Shown piece after piece: positions 44,629-52,188 of a stretch of DNA of 64,000 nucleotides. Location: contig NZ_JAIRAU010000027.1 of NCBI RefSeq assembly GCF_020073745.1, forward strand, positions 514,001 to 578,000. The letters run 5' to 3'. A program made the translations under genes and the position numbers. The first letter of the stretch is position 1. The number at the start of each line of letters is the position of its first letter. This DNA is from Nannocystis pusilla. Lineage in GTDB: Bacteria > Myxococcota_A > Polyangia > Nannocystales > Nannocystaceae. Below the pieces are notes generated by a model. It made no database searches. It saw nothing but the letters and a program-made list of their open reading frames with translations, and was not told where the DNA came from.

Positions 44629-45738
44629 ATGTTGAGAATCTGCCCATTGAATTTCCTTCGATCGTCGCTGCCGTTGCTGCTCGTCTCGCTGTCGGCGGCG
44701 GCCTGTGAGAATGGCAGCGGCACGAGCACCGGGACGGCCAGCGACACGTCGACGGCGACCGACGGCGCGACCGACCCCACGACCGGCAACGTGGCGCCGA
44801 CGACGACGCAGACGACCGAGGAGCCGACGGTCGGCACCGGCACGGTCGGCACCGACAGCACGGCGACGACGACTCCGGAGCCGACGTCGACGACGACGCA
44901 GGGGGTCGATACGACGACGTCGGAGGCGACGAGCACGAGCACGAGCGATCCGTCGGAGACGACGACCGGGGAGACGACGACGACGACGACCGGGGAGACG
45001 ACGACGACCGGCGACACCAGCACCGGCACGACCGGCGAGCCGGCCAGCGACATCGAGATCGTGATCACGGCCGACAACGCGTACGGGTTCGCGTACGGCA
45101 CCGAGGACGACATCTCGATGTACTGGGGCGGGATCGAGAACACGACGGCGGGGCAGATCTTCAACTGCGGCGAGGGGCCGGAGCTGTACGTGGTGCCGTA
45201 CGAGGAGGCCGACAACGCCAGCTTCCTCTACATCGTCGCCTGGGCCGATTCGTCGGTGACGCAGGGCGTGCTGGCCCGGTTCCGCCGCAAAGACGGCGGC
45301 GGGAACTTCGGCGAGGACGTGTTCACCGGCACGGAGGGCTGGGAGGTGTGCGCGACGGGCGTCGATTACCAGCCGGGCAGCGGCGGGCCGACGCTGCAGG
45401 TCATCAACGAGCACATCGGCAAGTGCAACGCGGGCGCGCTCGATCCCAACACCACGAGCGTCGGCTGGGTCGACGACGTCGGGACGCAGTACGGGGCGGT
45501 GGCGTTCGGCGAGGACAACACGACTCCCTACAACGGCGGGCCGATGGCCGGCAACGAGTTCCCGCTGGTGTGCCCGATGGACATGCCGGCCGAGGCGAAG
45601 TGGATGTGGTTCGACTGGGACCCGGGCAACGTGCAGCCGCCGCAGAGCCCCTTCCTGTGGCCGGGCGGCGGGGGCAACCCGGACCACCAGTTCCTCATCT
45701 TCCGCTTCGCCGCCGAGCTGGTGCCGATCCCGATGTGA
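44629..45738 (+). CDS. Lipoprotein with long Thr-rich linker and beta-rich C-terminal domain
   Basis: This 369-residue protein starts MLRICPLNFLRSSLPLLLVSLSAAACENG with lipobox Cys26. About 115 residues of Thr/Ser/Gly/Glu linker follow (TTTGETTTTTTGETTTTGD), encoded by runs of ACG and ACC. The C-terminal 220 residues (IEIVITADNAYGFAYGTEDD, VVPYEEADNASFLYIVAWAD, then AKWMWFDWDPGNVQPPQSP) look like a beta-sandwich with a Trp-rich end, PDHQFLIFRFAAELV. I do not recognise the domain. It is displayed on the surface by the linker and probably binds a ligand. It belongs to the linker-lipoprotein set with those at 23.0, 53.8 and 61.7 kb. Confidence 0.82.
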   Translation: MLRICPLNFLRSSLPLLLVSLSAAACENGSGTSTGTASDTSTATDGATDPTTGNVAPTTTQTTEEPTVGTGTVGTDSTATTTPEPTSTTTQGVDTTTSEATSTSTSDPSETTTGETTTTTTGETTTTGDTSTGTTGEPASDIEIVITADNAYGFAYGTEDDISMYWGGIENTTAGQIFNCGEGPELYVVPYEEADNASFLYIVAWADSSVTQGVLARFRRKDGGGNFGEDVFTGTEGWEVCATGVDYQPGSGGPTLQVINEHIGKCNAGALDPNTTSVGWVDDVGTQYGAVAFGEDNTTPYNGGPMAGNEFPLVCPMDMPAEAKWMWFDWDPGNVQPPQSPFLWPGGGGNPDHQFLIFRFAAELVPIPM

Positions 45739-45900
45739 GCGGGCGAGCCTCGTGCAGGATCGCGGGGCCGCCGCGGCGGCCCGCGCCGGCCTCGACGCGG
45801 CAGGGCTTGCGCGGGCGGGCCGGATTGACTATACCGCAGGCACGTCTGGCGGACGCAAAGTGCCCCCATTCGCGGCAGGGTGAGGCCGCAGGGAGGACAC

Positions 45901-46545
45901 ATGCGGAGCACCGATATCGTCTCAGGTTATGACTTGTGGGCGCGGTCGTATGATCGCTGCGACAATCCGCTGGTGGCGATGACCGGCGTGGCGATGCGGC
46001 GCTGGCGGCCGGAGGGGCGCCGCGCGATCGAGCTCGGCTGCGGGACGGGGCGCAACGCGCCGTTCTTCCTGGCCCGCGGGTTCGAGGCCTACGTCGGCGT
46101 CGACGTGTCGCCGGGCATGCTGGCCCAGGCGGCCCGCAACGTGCCCGACCCGCGGGTCCGCTTCGTCCACGCCGACGCCGCCGAGGTCCCCGGCCTGTGC
46201 GGCTTCGACGGCGCGCTGCTCAGCCTCGTGCTCGAGCACGCGGAGGACGTGGCGCCGCTGCTGGCGTCGGCGGCCCGGGCGGTGCGCCCGGGCGGGTGGC
46301 TGCAGATCTTCGAGATCCACCCGCGCTGGCGCGCGCAGGGCGGCCGCGCCCACTTCGAGCACGAGGGCGAGGACCTGTACCTGCCGAGCTACCTGCACGA
46401 GGCGGCGGCGATTCACGCGGCGATGGCCGACGACTGGTCGCTGGTCTCGGTCACCGACTGGTACGCCGATCCGGCGGCGAGCCCGAAGCTGGGCCGCCGC
46501 CGCGGCCAGCCGGCGCTGCTCGAGCTGAGCGCCGTGCGGGCGTGA
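45901..46545 (+). CDS. Class I SAM-dependent methyltransferase
   Basis: This 214-residue enzyme starts at MRSTDIVSGYDLWARSYDRCDN, behind a GGGAGGA site. The SAM motif is AIELGCGTGRNAPFFLARGF, followed by VGVDVSPGMLAQAARN, FVHADAAEVPGLCGFDGALLSLVLEHAED and RAVRPGGWLQIFEIHP. It is of the Methyltransf_11/UbiE small-molecule type. A longer frame adds seven residues without an SD and is not preferred. Substrate is unknown. It is transcribed in the same direction as its neighbours, but gaps of 160 and 46 bases argue against strict coupling. Confidence 0.88.
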   Translation: MRSTDIVSGYDLWARSYDRCDNPLVAMTGVAMRRWRPEGRRAIELGCGTGRNAPFFLARGFEAYVGVDVSPGMLAQAARNVPDPRVRFVHADAAEVPGLCGFDGALLSLVLEHAEDVAPLLASAARAVRPGGWLQIFEIHPRWRAQGGRAHFEHEGEDLYLPSYLHEAAAIHAAMADDWSLVSVTDWYADPAASPKLGRRRGQPALLELSAVRA

Positions 46546-46591
46546 GCCCGCCCGAGGCGCGCTCGGGCGACGGGTGATAGGCTCCTCGGCG

Positions 46592-47191
46592 ATGCGCTCT
46601 CGTCTGCACCCGTTCGCGCTCGTGGGATTGCTGGCCGGCTGCGGGCTCGACGAGGAGCAGATCTGGGCCGGCGTGCTGACCAACGCGCCGTTCATCTACG
46701 CCGCGGGGCTGGTGGTGCTGTACTCGCTGTACCCGCCGTGGTCGCGGGCGCTCCCGGGCCTGAAGTTCGGCCGCAGGAGCCACTGGGCGACCTTCGCCGG
46801 GCTGGTGGCGCTCATGCTGTGGGCCTGGCCGCGGGCGCGCTTCGACGGCATCGGCGCGTACTGGGGGTTCTTTGGCAGCGCGACGGGGGCGTTGTGGCTG
46901 CTGCTGTGGCGGATCGGGCTGATCTGGCCCAAGAGCCAGCCGTTCCGCTGGACCGGGCCGGCAGCGTTCGCGATCTCGACGAGCCCGGCGATCGCCGGGC
47001 TCGCCAGCCCGACCTTCGCCGACTACGGGAATGCCGGGATCGGCGCGTGGATCGTGGGCGGCATGGCCGGCCTGACGTTCGTGCTGGTGCTGCTGGTCGT
47101 CGGCATCGAGGCGTGGCGGGTCGGCCAGCACGCCGAGCGGGCGCGCCCGGCGAGCGAGCAGGGCGCGACGGCGGCGCAGCCGGAGCCGTGA
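46592..47191 (+). CDS. Membrane protein with lipoprotein-like N-terminus
   Basis: This 199-residue protein starts MRSRLHPFALVGLLAGCGLDE, which could be a signal peptide with lipobox Cys17 or a first helix. Four to five hydrophobic spans follow: FIYAAGLVVLYSLYPPW, ATFAGLVALMLWAW, SATGALWLLLWRIGLIWP and IVGGMAGLTFVLVLLVVGIEAW. The C-terminal tail is short and polar. No conserved active-site pattern is seen. A GTG six codons upstream is an alternative start. Function unknown. Confidence 0.72.
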   Translation: MRSRLHPFALVGLLAGCGLDEEQIWAGVLTNAPFIYAAGLVVLYSLYPPWSRALPGLKFGRRSHWATFAGLVALMLWAWPRARFDGIGAYWGFFGSATGALWLLLWRIGLIWPKSQPFRWTGPAAFAISTSPAIAGLASPTFADYGNAGIGAWIVGGMAGLTFVLVLLVVGIEAWRVGQHAERARPASEQGATAAQPEP

Positions 47192-47297
47192 CGTCACGAT
47201 TCGAGGAGGCGAGCGGGGTGCCGCGGCCGCGGCCGCGACGATGCGCGCACGGGCCGGCGCCCCGGTGATGCGAGCCTGCGGGTCGAGAGGTCGGCGC

Positions 47298-47978
47298 TCA
47301 GGCGCGCGTGCGGTCGCGGGCGGGTACGTGCATGCCGTCGACGACGACGTCGGCGAGCGCGTCGGCGAAGCGCTCGATGCTGAGGCCCTGGCGCAGCGGG
47401 TCGTCGCGCAGCAGCGGGGCGAAGCGGGTGAGGGCCTCGACGACGACGATCCGCGCGCGGCGCTCGTCGTTGGTCCACCGCTGCGGGGCGACGGCGGCGT
47501 CGAGCAGGGCGCCGATGAATTCGCCGGCGTCGGTGATGGCCTGGGCGGTGCGCTCGGGCATGCCCTCGAGCAGCGCGGAGATGATCTCGGGGTCGCCGAT
47601 GGCGGCGCGGCTGAGCAGCGGCGAGGCGGCGACCATGAGGATCGAGGCGCGCACCCACTGGCGCAGGCGGTCGCGCGGGCCCAGCGTCGGCGCGTCGATG
47701 CCGTCGAGCTGGGAGAACAGCCGCAGCTTCTCGTAGGCGCAGGCGGTCATCAGGACGTCGACCTTGGTGGCGAAGTAGAGGTAGACGGTGCCCTTGGCGA
47801 TGCCGGCGGCGCGGGCGATGTCGTCGATGCCGGTCTTGCGGTAGCCGTGGGTGACGAACAGCGCGATCGCGGCCTCGAGGATCCGCAGGCGCTTCTTGCC
47901 CTTCGGGCTGTCGGGGTCGACGTCACCCACCATCTCCTCGAGGATGGTCCGCATCTGGGCGAGGCTCTCGTAATTCAT
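47298..47978 (-). CDS. TetR-family transcriptional regulator
   Basis: This 226-residue repressor begins MNYESLAQMRTILEEMVGD. The helix-turn-helix is in LRILEAAIALFVTHGYRKTGIDDIARAAGIAKGTVYLYFATKVDVL, the classic TetR N-terminal DNA-binding domain. The C-terminal helices form the ligand/dimer domain. A longer start (MSNWSAM) would place the first codons inside the operator palindrome and is not chosen. The palindrome CTGACCAG...CTGGTCAG lies two bases upstream, between this gene and the divergent coq4-like gene. The regulator therefore most likely represses itself and coq4. Confidence 0.9.
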   Translation of the reverse strand: MNYESLAQMRTILEEMVGDVDPDSPKGKKRLRILEAAIALFVTHGYRKTGIDDIARAAGIAKGTVYLYFATKVDVLMTACAYEKLRLFSQLDGIDAPTLGPRDRLRQWVRASILMVAASPLLSRAAIGDPEIISALLEGMPERTAQAITDAGEFIGALLDAAVAPQRWTNDERRARIVVVEALTRFAPLLRDDPLRQGLSIERFADALADVVVDGMHVPARDRTRA

Positions 47979-47980
47979 CG

Positions 47981-48006
47981 CTGACCAGTTTGACAAATCT
48001 GGTCAG
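47981..48006. promoter_or_regulatory. Operator palindrome and promoter between tetR and coq4-like genes
   Basis: CTGACCAG-TTTGACAAAT-CTGGTCAG is a perfect 8-base inverted repeat with a 10-base spacer, the usual geometry of a TetR-family operator. A perfect -35 hexamer TTGACA (47990-47995) lies within the spacer on the plus strand, and AATATT/CAATAT about 17 bases on could serve as a -10 for the coq4-like gene. Repressor binding would cover the -35. Confidence 0.8.
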
Positions 48007-48111
48007 TTAGTCAATATTGGTCTGGAGCCCGCCGGAGGAGCGGTTCGGAGCCGATGTCGGCGCGAGATCGCGCCCGCTCCGGCGCCCGCGCGGGTTCGAG
48101 GAGCCACGAAG

Positions 48112-48786
48112 ATGAAGTGGAGCGAGATGCGCGAGATCAATCGCTTGCACCGCGAGGGCAAGTCGCTCGGCGATGTGGCGGCGCTGAAGTTCGCGGTGCT
48201 GGCCGGGCCGCGGCACACCGGCAACGATCGACTGCACACGCTGCCGACGCCGTGCCTCGAGGTCGACATGGCCGAGCTGCGGGCGCTGCCGGAGGGCACG
48301 GTCGGCCGCGAGTTCGCGCGCCAGCTCGACAGCAAGGGGCTGGAGCCGCTGGTGATCAGCGACGAGATGAAGGCGCGCCTGTCCGACAACCCGCTGGCGC
48401 TGCGCTACACGACCACGCACGACCTCGTGCACGTGCTGACCGGCTTCCCGACCACGCCCGCGGGCGAGATCGGGGTGTTCGCGTTCATGATCGGGCAGGG
48501 GTTCGGGTCGAGCGCGGCGATGCTGTGGTCGAGCGCGCTGATCTACTCGGTGCTCATGCCCTTGCACATCCCGGGGGTGTGGCACAACGTCCGCGTCGGC
48601 CTGCGCATGGCGAAGGAGGCCGAGCCGATGCTCGAGGCGCCGCTCGAGGAGCTGCTGGCAGTGCCGCTGGCGGAGGCGCGCGCGCGGCTCGGGCTGCGCC
48701 CCGCGACGATCGCCGCGATCGCGCCGGGGCGCGACAGCCTGCTGGCCAACTGGATCCTGGCGAAGCAGGCCAAGGCCGCGGCGTAA
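48112..48786 (+). CDS. Coq4-family protein
   Basis: This 224-residue protein starts MKWSEMREINRLHREGKSLGDVAA. It carries the metal-binding motif of Coq4, HDLVHVLTGFPTTPAGEIGVF (HDxxHxxx then E), at about residues 103-123, and the mid-helix pattern AFMIGQGFGSSAAMLWSSAL. Eukaryotic Coq4 has recently been linked to C1 decarboxylation/hydroxylation in ubiquinone synthesis; bacterial relatives are poorly studied. It is controlled from the TetR operator. No ubiquinone gene is adjacent, so the pathway is inferred from the family only. Confidence 0.85.
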   Translation: MKWSEMREINRLHREGKSLGDVAALKFAVLAGPRHTGNDRLHTLPTPCLEVDMAELRALPEGTVGREFARQLDSKGLEPLVISDEMKARLSDNPLALRYTTTHDLVHVLTGFPTTPAGEIGVFAFMIGQGFGSSAAMLWSSALIYSVLMPLHIPGVWHNVRVGLRMAKEAEPMLEAPLEELLAVPLAEARARLGLRPATIAAIAPGRDSLLANWILAKQAKAAA

Positions 48787-48811
48787 CCACGCGCCGCTGC
48801 CGGGGCCAGCG

Positions 48812-50368
48812 TCAGCCGGCCGCGAGGCCTTCGAGGAAGGCCTGGACTTCCTTGCGGCGCTTCGACCGGGCGTGGGCCGCGGCGGTCTTGCCCTTGCCGT
48901 CGACGGCGTCGGCGCGGGCGCCGGCGGCGAGCAGCCGCTTCACGAGGGCCATGCTGCCGAACGCGGCGGCCTTCATCAGCGGCGTCTCGTCGGCGAAGGG
49001 GACGTTGGGGTCGGCGCCGGCCTCGAGCAGGCTCTCGAGCATCGACAGGTAGTCGGCCTCGGGGGCGTGGTCGGAGAAGTTCGCGCCGTAGAGCATGTAC
49101 GCGATGATGCTCTCGGGCGCGCCGTGCCTCTCGATCAGCGGGATGGCGCCGCGCTCGAGCAGGAGCGCGACGCTCTCCGCGGCGGCGGCGCTCATGGCGT
49201 AGCCGAGGATCCGCCCGCCGGAGGGCCCGCAGGCGTTGGCGTCGACGCCGGCGTCGAGGAAGGCCCTGACGACGTCGGTGTGCTTCTTCTGCATTGCCGG
49301 GATGATGAGCGGCTCGTCGTACTGGTTGCGGAGGTCGAGGAGCGACTTGTCGGCGGCGAGCAGGCGAGCGACCGTGGCCCCGTCGCCGGCCTCGACGGCG
49401 GCGAACAGCTCCTCCTGCGTCTCGGTGCCCCGGGGGCGCAGCTTCCGGTGCTCGAGGAAGCCGTTGTCGTCGAAGGCGAGCGAGCCCTCCTCGAGCGCGT
49501 TGCGATAGTTGACGAGGTACATGCTCAGGTTCTCGTCGAGGGGGCCGAGCGGGCCCTCGGTCTTCTCCCACTTGATGATCTGGCCCCTGGTTCCACCGGG
49601 GCCGGGATCGATGTCGGCGCAGATCAGGTTGCCGCCGCCGTCCTCGGCGAGAGGGATGAAGCCGCGGCTCCACCAGACGAAGCGGATCGCGTCCTGATCG
49701 TCGGCGAGCGCGCGCGGCTCAGCGTCCTCGAACGCGCCCTCGTCGACGAGCTCGTTGAGGCCCTGCCAGCGGCTGCGGGCGAGCGAGAGGTCGAGCAAGG
49801 TGTACTCGAGGAAGGAGCGGCCGGGATGGGCGAAGCCGTTGCCGAAGTGCACGCGCAGGCCGTCCTCGAACGCTTCGCCGTACTCGTCCTCCCAGCGGGC
49901 GAGCGCAGCGCTTTGGTCCCTGCGTTCCTGCGGCGGCTCGGGGCGGTAGTTCTCGGTGTCGTTGTCGGCGAACCAGGCGTCGATGAATTTCCAGTGGTCG
50001 GCGGCGATCTCGGCGAGCGCGTCGAGGTGATCGTAGCCGCCCGACGCCTGCTTCTTGGCGGTCTTCTTGGCGGGCTTCTTCTTGGCGGCGGGCTTCTTGG
50101 CCGCGGCTTTCTTGGCGGGCTTCTTGGTCGCGGTCTTCTTGGTCGCGGTCTTCTTGGTCGCGGTCTTCTTGGCGGTCTTCTTGGTCGCGGTCTTCTTGGC
50201 GGTCTTCTTGGTCGCGCTCTTCTTCGCGGGCGACGCCTTCGCGGCTTTCCTGGCGGTCGCCTCCGCCGGTCGCCCCCTGGCGGCGGCTTTCTTGGCGGTC
50301 TTCCTGGCGGCGGTCTTCTTGGCGGCGGCTCGCTTGGCCGACGCCTTCGTGACGGACGGCTTCTTCAT
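48812..50368 (-). CDS. Lys/Ala-rich tail + SUKH domain + ankyrin repeat fusion
   Basis: This 518-residue protein has three parts. Residues 1-110 are an AlgP/histone-H1-like tail of KKTAKKTATKKT type, strongly basic and probably DNA-binding. Residues about 130-320 match the SMI1/KNR4 (SUKH) fold: ARSRWQGLNELVDEGAF, then GFIPLAEDGGGNLICADIDP and TRGQIIKWEKTEG. Residues about 325 to the end are ankyrin repeats (EELFAAVEAGDGATVARLLA, DVVRAFLDAGVDANACGP, ESLLEAGADPNVPFADETPLMKAA). GGGAG precedes the ATG. The combination of a DNA-binding tail with interaction domains is uncommon. It might recruit partners to DNA or be an immunity-related protein (inference). Confidence 0.86.
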   Translation of the reverse strand: MKKPSVTKASAKRAAAKKTAARKTAKKAAARGRPAEATARKAAKASPAKKSATKKTAKKTATKKTAKKTATKKTATKKTATKKPAKKAAAKKPAAKKKPAKKTAKKQASGGYDHLDALAEIAADHWKFIDAWFADNDTENYRPEPPQERRDQSAALARWEDEYGEAFEDGLRVHFGNGFAHPGRSFLEYTLLDLSLARSRWQGLNELVDEGAFEDAEPRALADDQDAIRFVWWSRGFIPLAEDGGGNLICADIDPGPGGTRGQIIKWEKTEGPLGPLDENLSMYLVNYRNALEEGSLAFDDNGFLEHRKLRPRGTETQEELFAAVEAGDGATVARLLAADKSLLDLRNQYDEPLIIPAMQKKHTDVVRAFLDAGVDANACGPSGGRILGYAMSAAAAESVALLLERGAIPLIERHGAPESIIAYMLYGANFSDHAPEADYLSMLESLLEAGADPNVPFADETPLMKAAAFGSMALVKRLLAAGARADAVDGKGKTAAAHARSKRRKEVQAFLEGLAAG

Positions 50369-50572
50369 CGAATCTCCCGAGTACGCGGTGCGGTGAATGG
50401 ATCGACGCCGAGCGGCAGACCGGTGCGATGCGACCTCGGCACGTTTCTACGTACGCGATGAGCCGCGGGGATGACAAGCCCGCTGCGCTCGCATCGACGG
50501 TGCAGGTCGTCGCGGTGCGTCCGTGTCCCGGGAATCCTGTCGGGCGCCTCCCGATGGCGGCAGGCCGCTGTG

Positions 50573-51268
50573 TCAGTTCGCGGCGCCGGATCGATCGACG
50601 AGGGCGAGGTCGAGGAAGGCGTGGCCGTGGCGCTCGTACACGGCGCCGGTGCGCAGGGTCAGCGGGCGCGCGAAGCCGGGGAGGTCGGTGACGAGGGTGT
50701 GGAACTCGCCGTTCTCGCCGCACGGGTCGGCGCCCTCGGGCAAGTCGGCGAGCAGGTCGAGGTCGAAGGCGCGGCCGAGGAAGCCGGCCGACAGGCGCGC
50801 GAGGTCGACGGCGACGAGGGTCGCCCGCAGGCCGCCGGCGATCATCGTCCGCGCCAGCGCGCCGGTGTCCTCGCCCCACAGCGGGAAGGCAGGGCGCAGA
50901 CCTGTCCCTCGGAGCATGTCCTCTCGGTAAGCCCGGATGTCGGCCAGGAACAGGTCGCCGAAGGCGATCGCGTCGACCCCCTCGGCGCGGGCGCGTTCGA
51001 CGACCGCGCCCATCTTCGCGGCGTAGATCGGGTTGGGGCACGGGTCGGGCAGCTGGGTCTCCCACAGCGGGAGACCGAGCGCGTCGGCCTGGGCGAGCAA
51101 CGCGGCCCGCGGCGTGCGGTGCATGACCACGCGCTCGTCGTCCTCGCGGGTGGTGGTGAGCAGGCCGACGAGCTCGACGGAAGGATCGCGCGTGAGCACG
51201 ACGGACGCCCAGGCGGAGTCCTTGCCGCCGCTCCAGGCGAGGAGGGTTCGGGCGCGCGTGCGCGTCAT
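50573..51268 (-). CDS. Dph6-like ATP pyrophosphatase (adenine nucleotide alpha-hydrolase fold)
   Basis: This 231-residue enzyme has the PP-loop LLAWSGGKDSAWAS near the N-terminus and the family-specific ENGEFHTLV motif near residue 190 (CGENGEFHTLVTDLPGF). This matches the diphthine-ammonia ligase family (Dph6/MJ0570). In archaea and eukaryotes it amidates diphthine on EF2, but bacteria have no diphthamide, so the substrate here must be different. The start is the Met before TRTRARTLLAW; the upstream extension is Arg-rich. A dispersed repeat in the middle encodes YREDMLRGTGLRPA. No translation factor is adjacent. Confidence 0.85.
   Translation of the reverse strand: MTRTRARTLLAWSGGKDSAWASVVLTRDPSVELVGLLTTTREDDERVVMHRTPRAALLAQADALGLPLWETQLPDPCPNPIYAAKMGAVVERARAEGVDAIAFGDLFLADIRAYREDMLRGTGLRPAFPLWGEDTGALARTMIAGGLRATLVAVDLARLSAGFLGRAFDLDLLADLPEGADPCGENGEFHTLVTDLPGFARPLTLRTGAVYERHGHAFLDLALVDRSGAAN
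50898..50927. repeat. Dispersed repeat inside the Dph6-like gene
   Basis: GACCTGTCCCTCGGAGCATGTCCTC has an ACCTGTCC arm and a GCATGTCC arm in direct order. Inverted pairing is weak, so this copy is the direct form. It encodes the AYREDMLRGTGLR segment. Confidence 0.55.
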
Positions 51269-51486
51269 GGCCGGGATTCGTAGCAGAAGATCGCGGGCGC
51301 GCGGTCGTGCCCGCGCGGAGGCGACGAGCGGCGAGGTCAACCGAGCGACCCGGGACGCGCCCCGACGAGCGCCGCCGGCGCGGCGGGCCGCGGTGAACGG
51401 CGGGCGCGAGCGGTCGAGCGAACGCGGCGGTGCGGTGCCGCGTGCGCGTGCCCAATCGGGGCCCGGCTGCTAGCCTCGGGAGGTCG

Positions 51487-52179
51487 ATGCGTGCGCTCGC
51501 AGGATCGGACCGGCTCGCCCCGGAGCCCTACCGCAGCTTCGTGGAGACGGCGCTCGAGCAGGCGCTCCGCGAGGGCGTGCCGGCGTGGGCGGAGCGCGGG
51601 CCGCGGGACGAGATCTGGGGGGCGACCCGCGTCGCTGCGCTGTTCGCCGTGCTGTTCCCCGCGGGGGCGGTGGGGATGGCGTTCGCGCCGCAGCTGCTGG
51701 TCCTGCTGCTGCTCGGCAACGTGATCGCGATGGTGCACCACGCGAGCGAGCGCGAGGTCGCCGAGGTCCGCTGGCTCCGCCGCCGGATCGCCCGTTACCC
51801 GCTGCCGGTCGGGGCGCTGGCGGCCTGGGTGAAGCGCGGCACGCTGTGGCCGGGGCGCGTCGAGCTGGTGCTGCGCCGGCGGAGCGAGCACGTGGAGGCC
51901 GCGGTGCTGCTGGTCGAGCCCGATGCGCGCCTGTCCTGGTCGGGGCCGACGCGGTTGCGCGTCGAGGTGCCGTGGTCGCATCACGGCCGCGATCATCTGC
52001 GCTTCGATCGCCTGATCCAGTTCGTCGCCACCCACCGCGCCGAGCTGAAGCTCGAGCGCGTGGTGCTGCTGCCGCCGGAGGCAGCTGTCCCCAAGGACAT
52101 GGACGGCGCCGCGCCGGGCCGGCCGGCGACGGGGCCCGCCGAGCCGCGGAGACCCACGCTGCCCTCCGGTCCCTGGTGA
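51487..52179 (+). CDS. Hypothetical membrane protein
   Basis: I do not recognise this 230-residue protein. MRALAGSDRLAPEPYRSFVE leads into two membrane helices, VAALFAVLFPAGAVGMAFAP and LLVLLLLGNVIAMVHHA, forming a hairpin. The C-terminal part is cytosolic with beta strands (VELVLRRRSEHVEAAVLLVE, LRVEVPWSHHGRDHLRFDR). Similar layout (hairpin plus strand domain) occurs in the hypothetical protein at 10.1-10.7 kb, so the two may be related. The end is Pro-rich and contains a translated dispersed-repeat copy (AAVPKDMDG). Confidence 0.7.
   Translation: MRALAGSDRLAPEPYRSFVETALEQALREGVPAWAERGPRDEIWGATRVAALFAVLFPAGAVGMAFAPQLLVLLLLGNVIAMVHHASEREVAEVRWLRRRIARYPLPVGALAAWVKRGTLWPGRVELVLRRRSEHVEAAVLLVEPDARLSWSGPTRLRVEVPWSHHGRDHLRFDRLIQFVATHRAELKLERVVLLPPEAAVPKDMDGAAPGRPATGPAEPRRPTLPSGPW
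52084..52102. repeat. Dispersed repeat near the 3' end of the membrane protein gene
   Basis: GCTGTCCCCAAGGACATGG pairs TGTCC with GGACA around a four-base CCAA loop. It encodes AAVPKDMDG just before the Pro-rich tail. Confidence 0.55.
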
Positions 52180-52188
52180 GCGCGGTCG

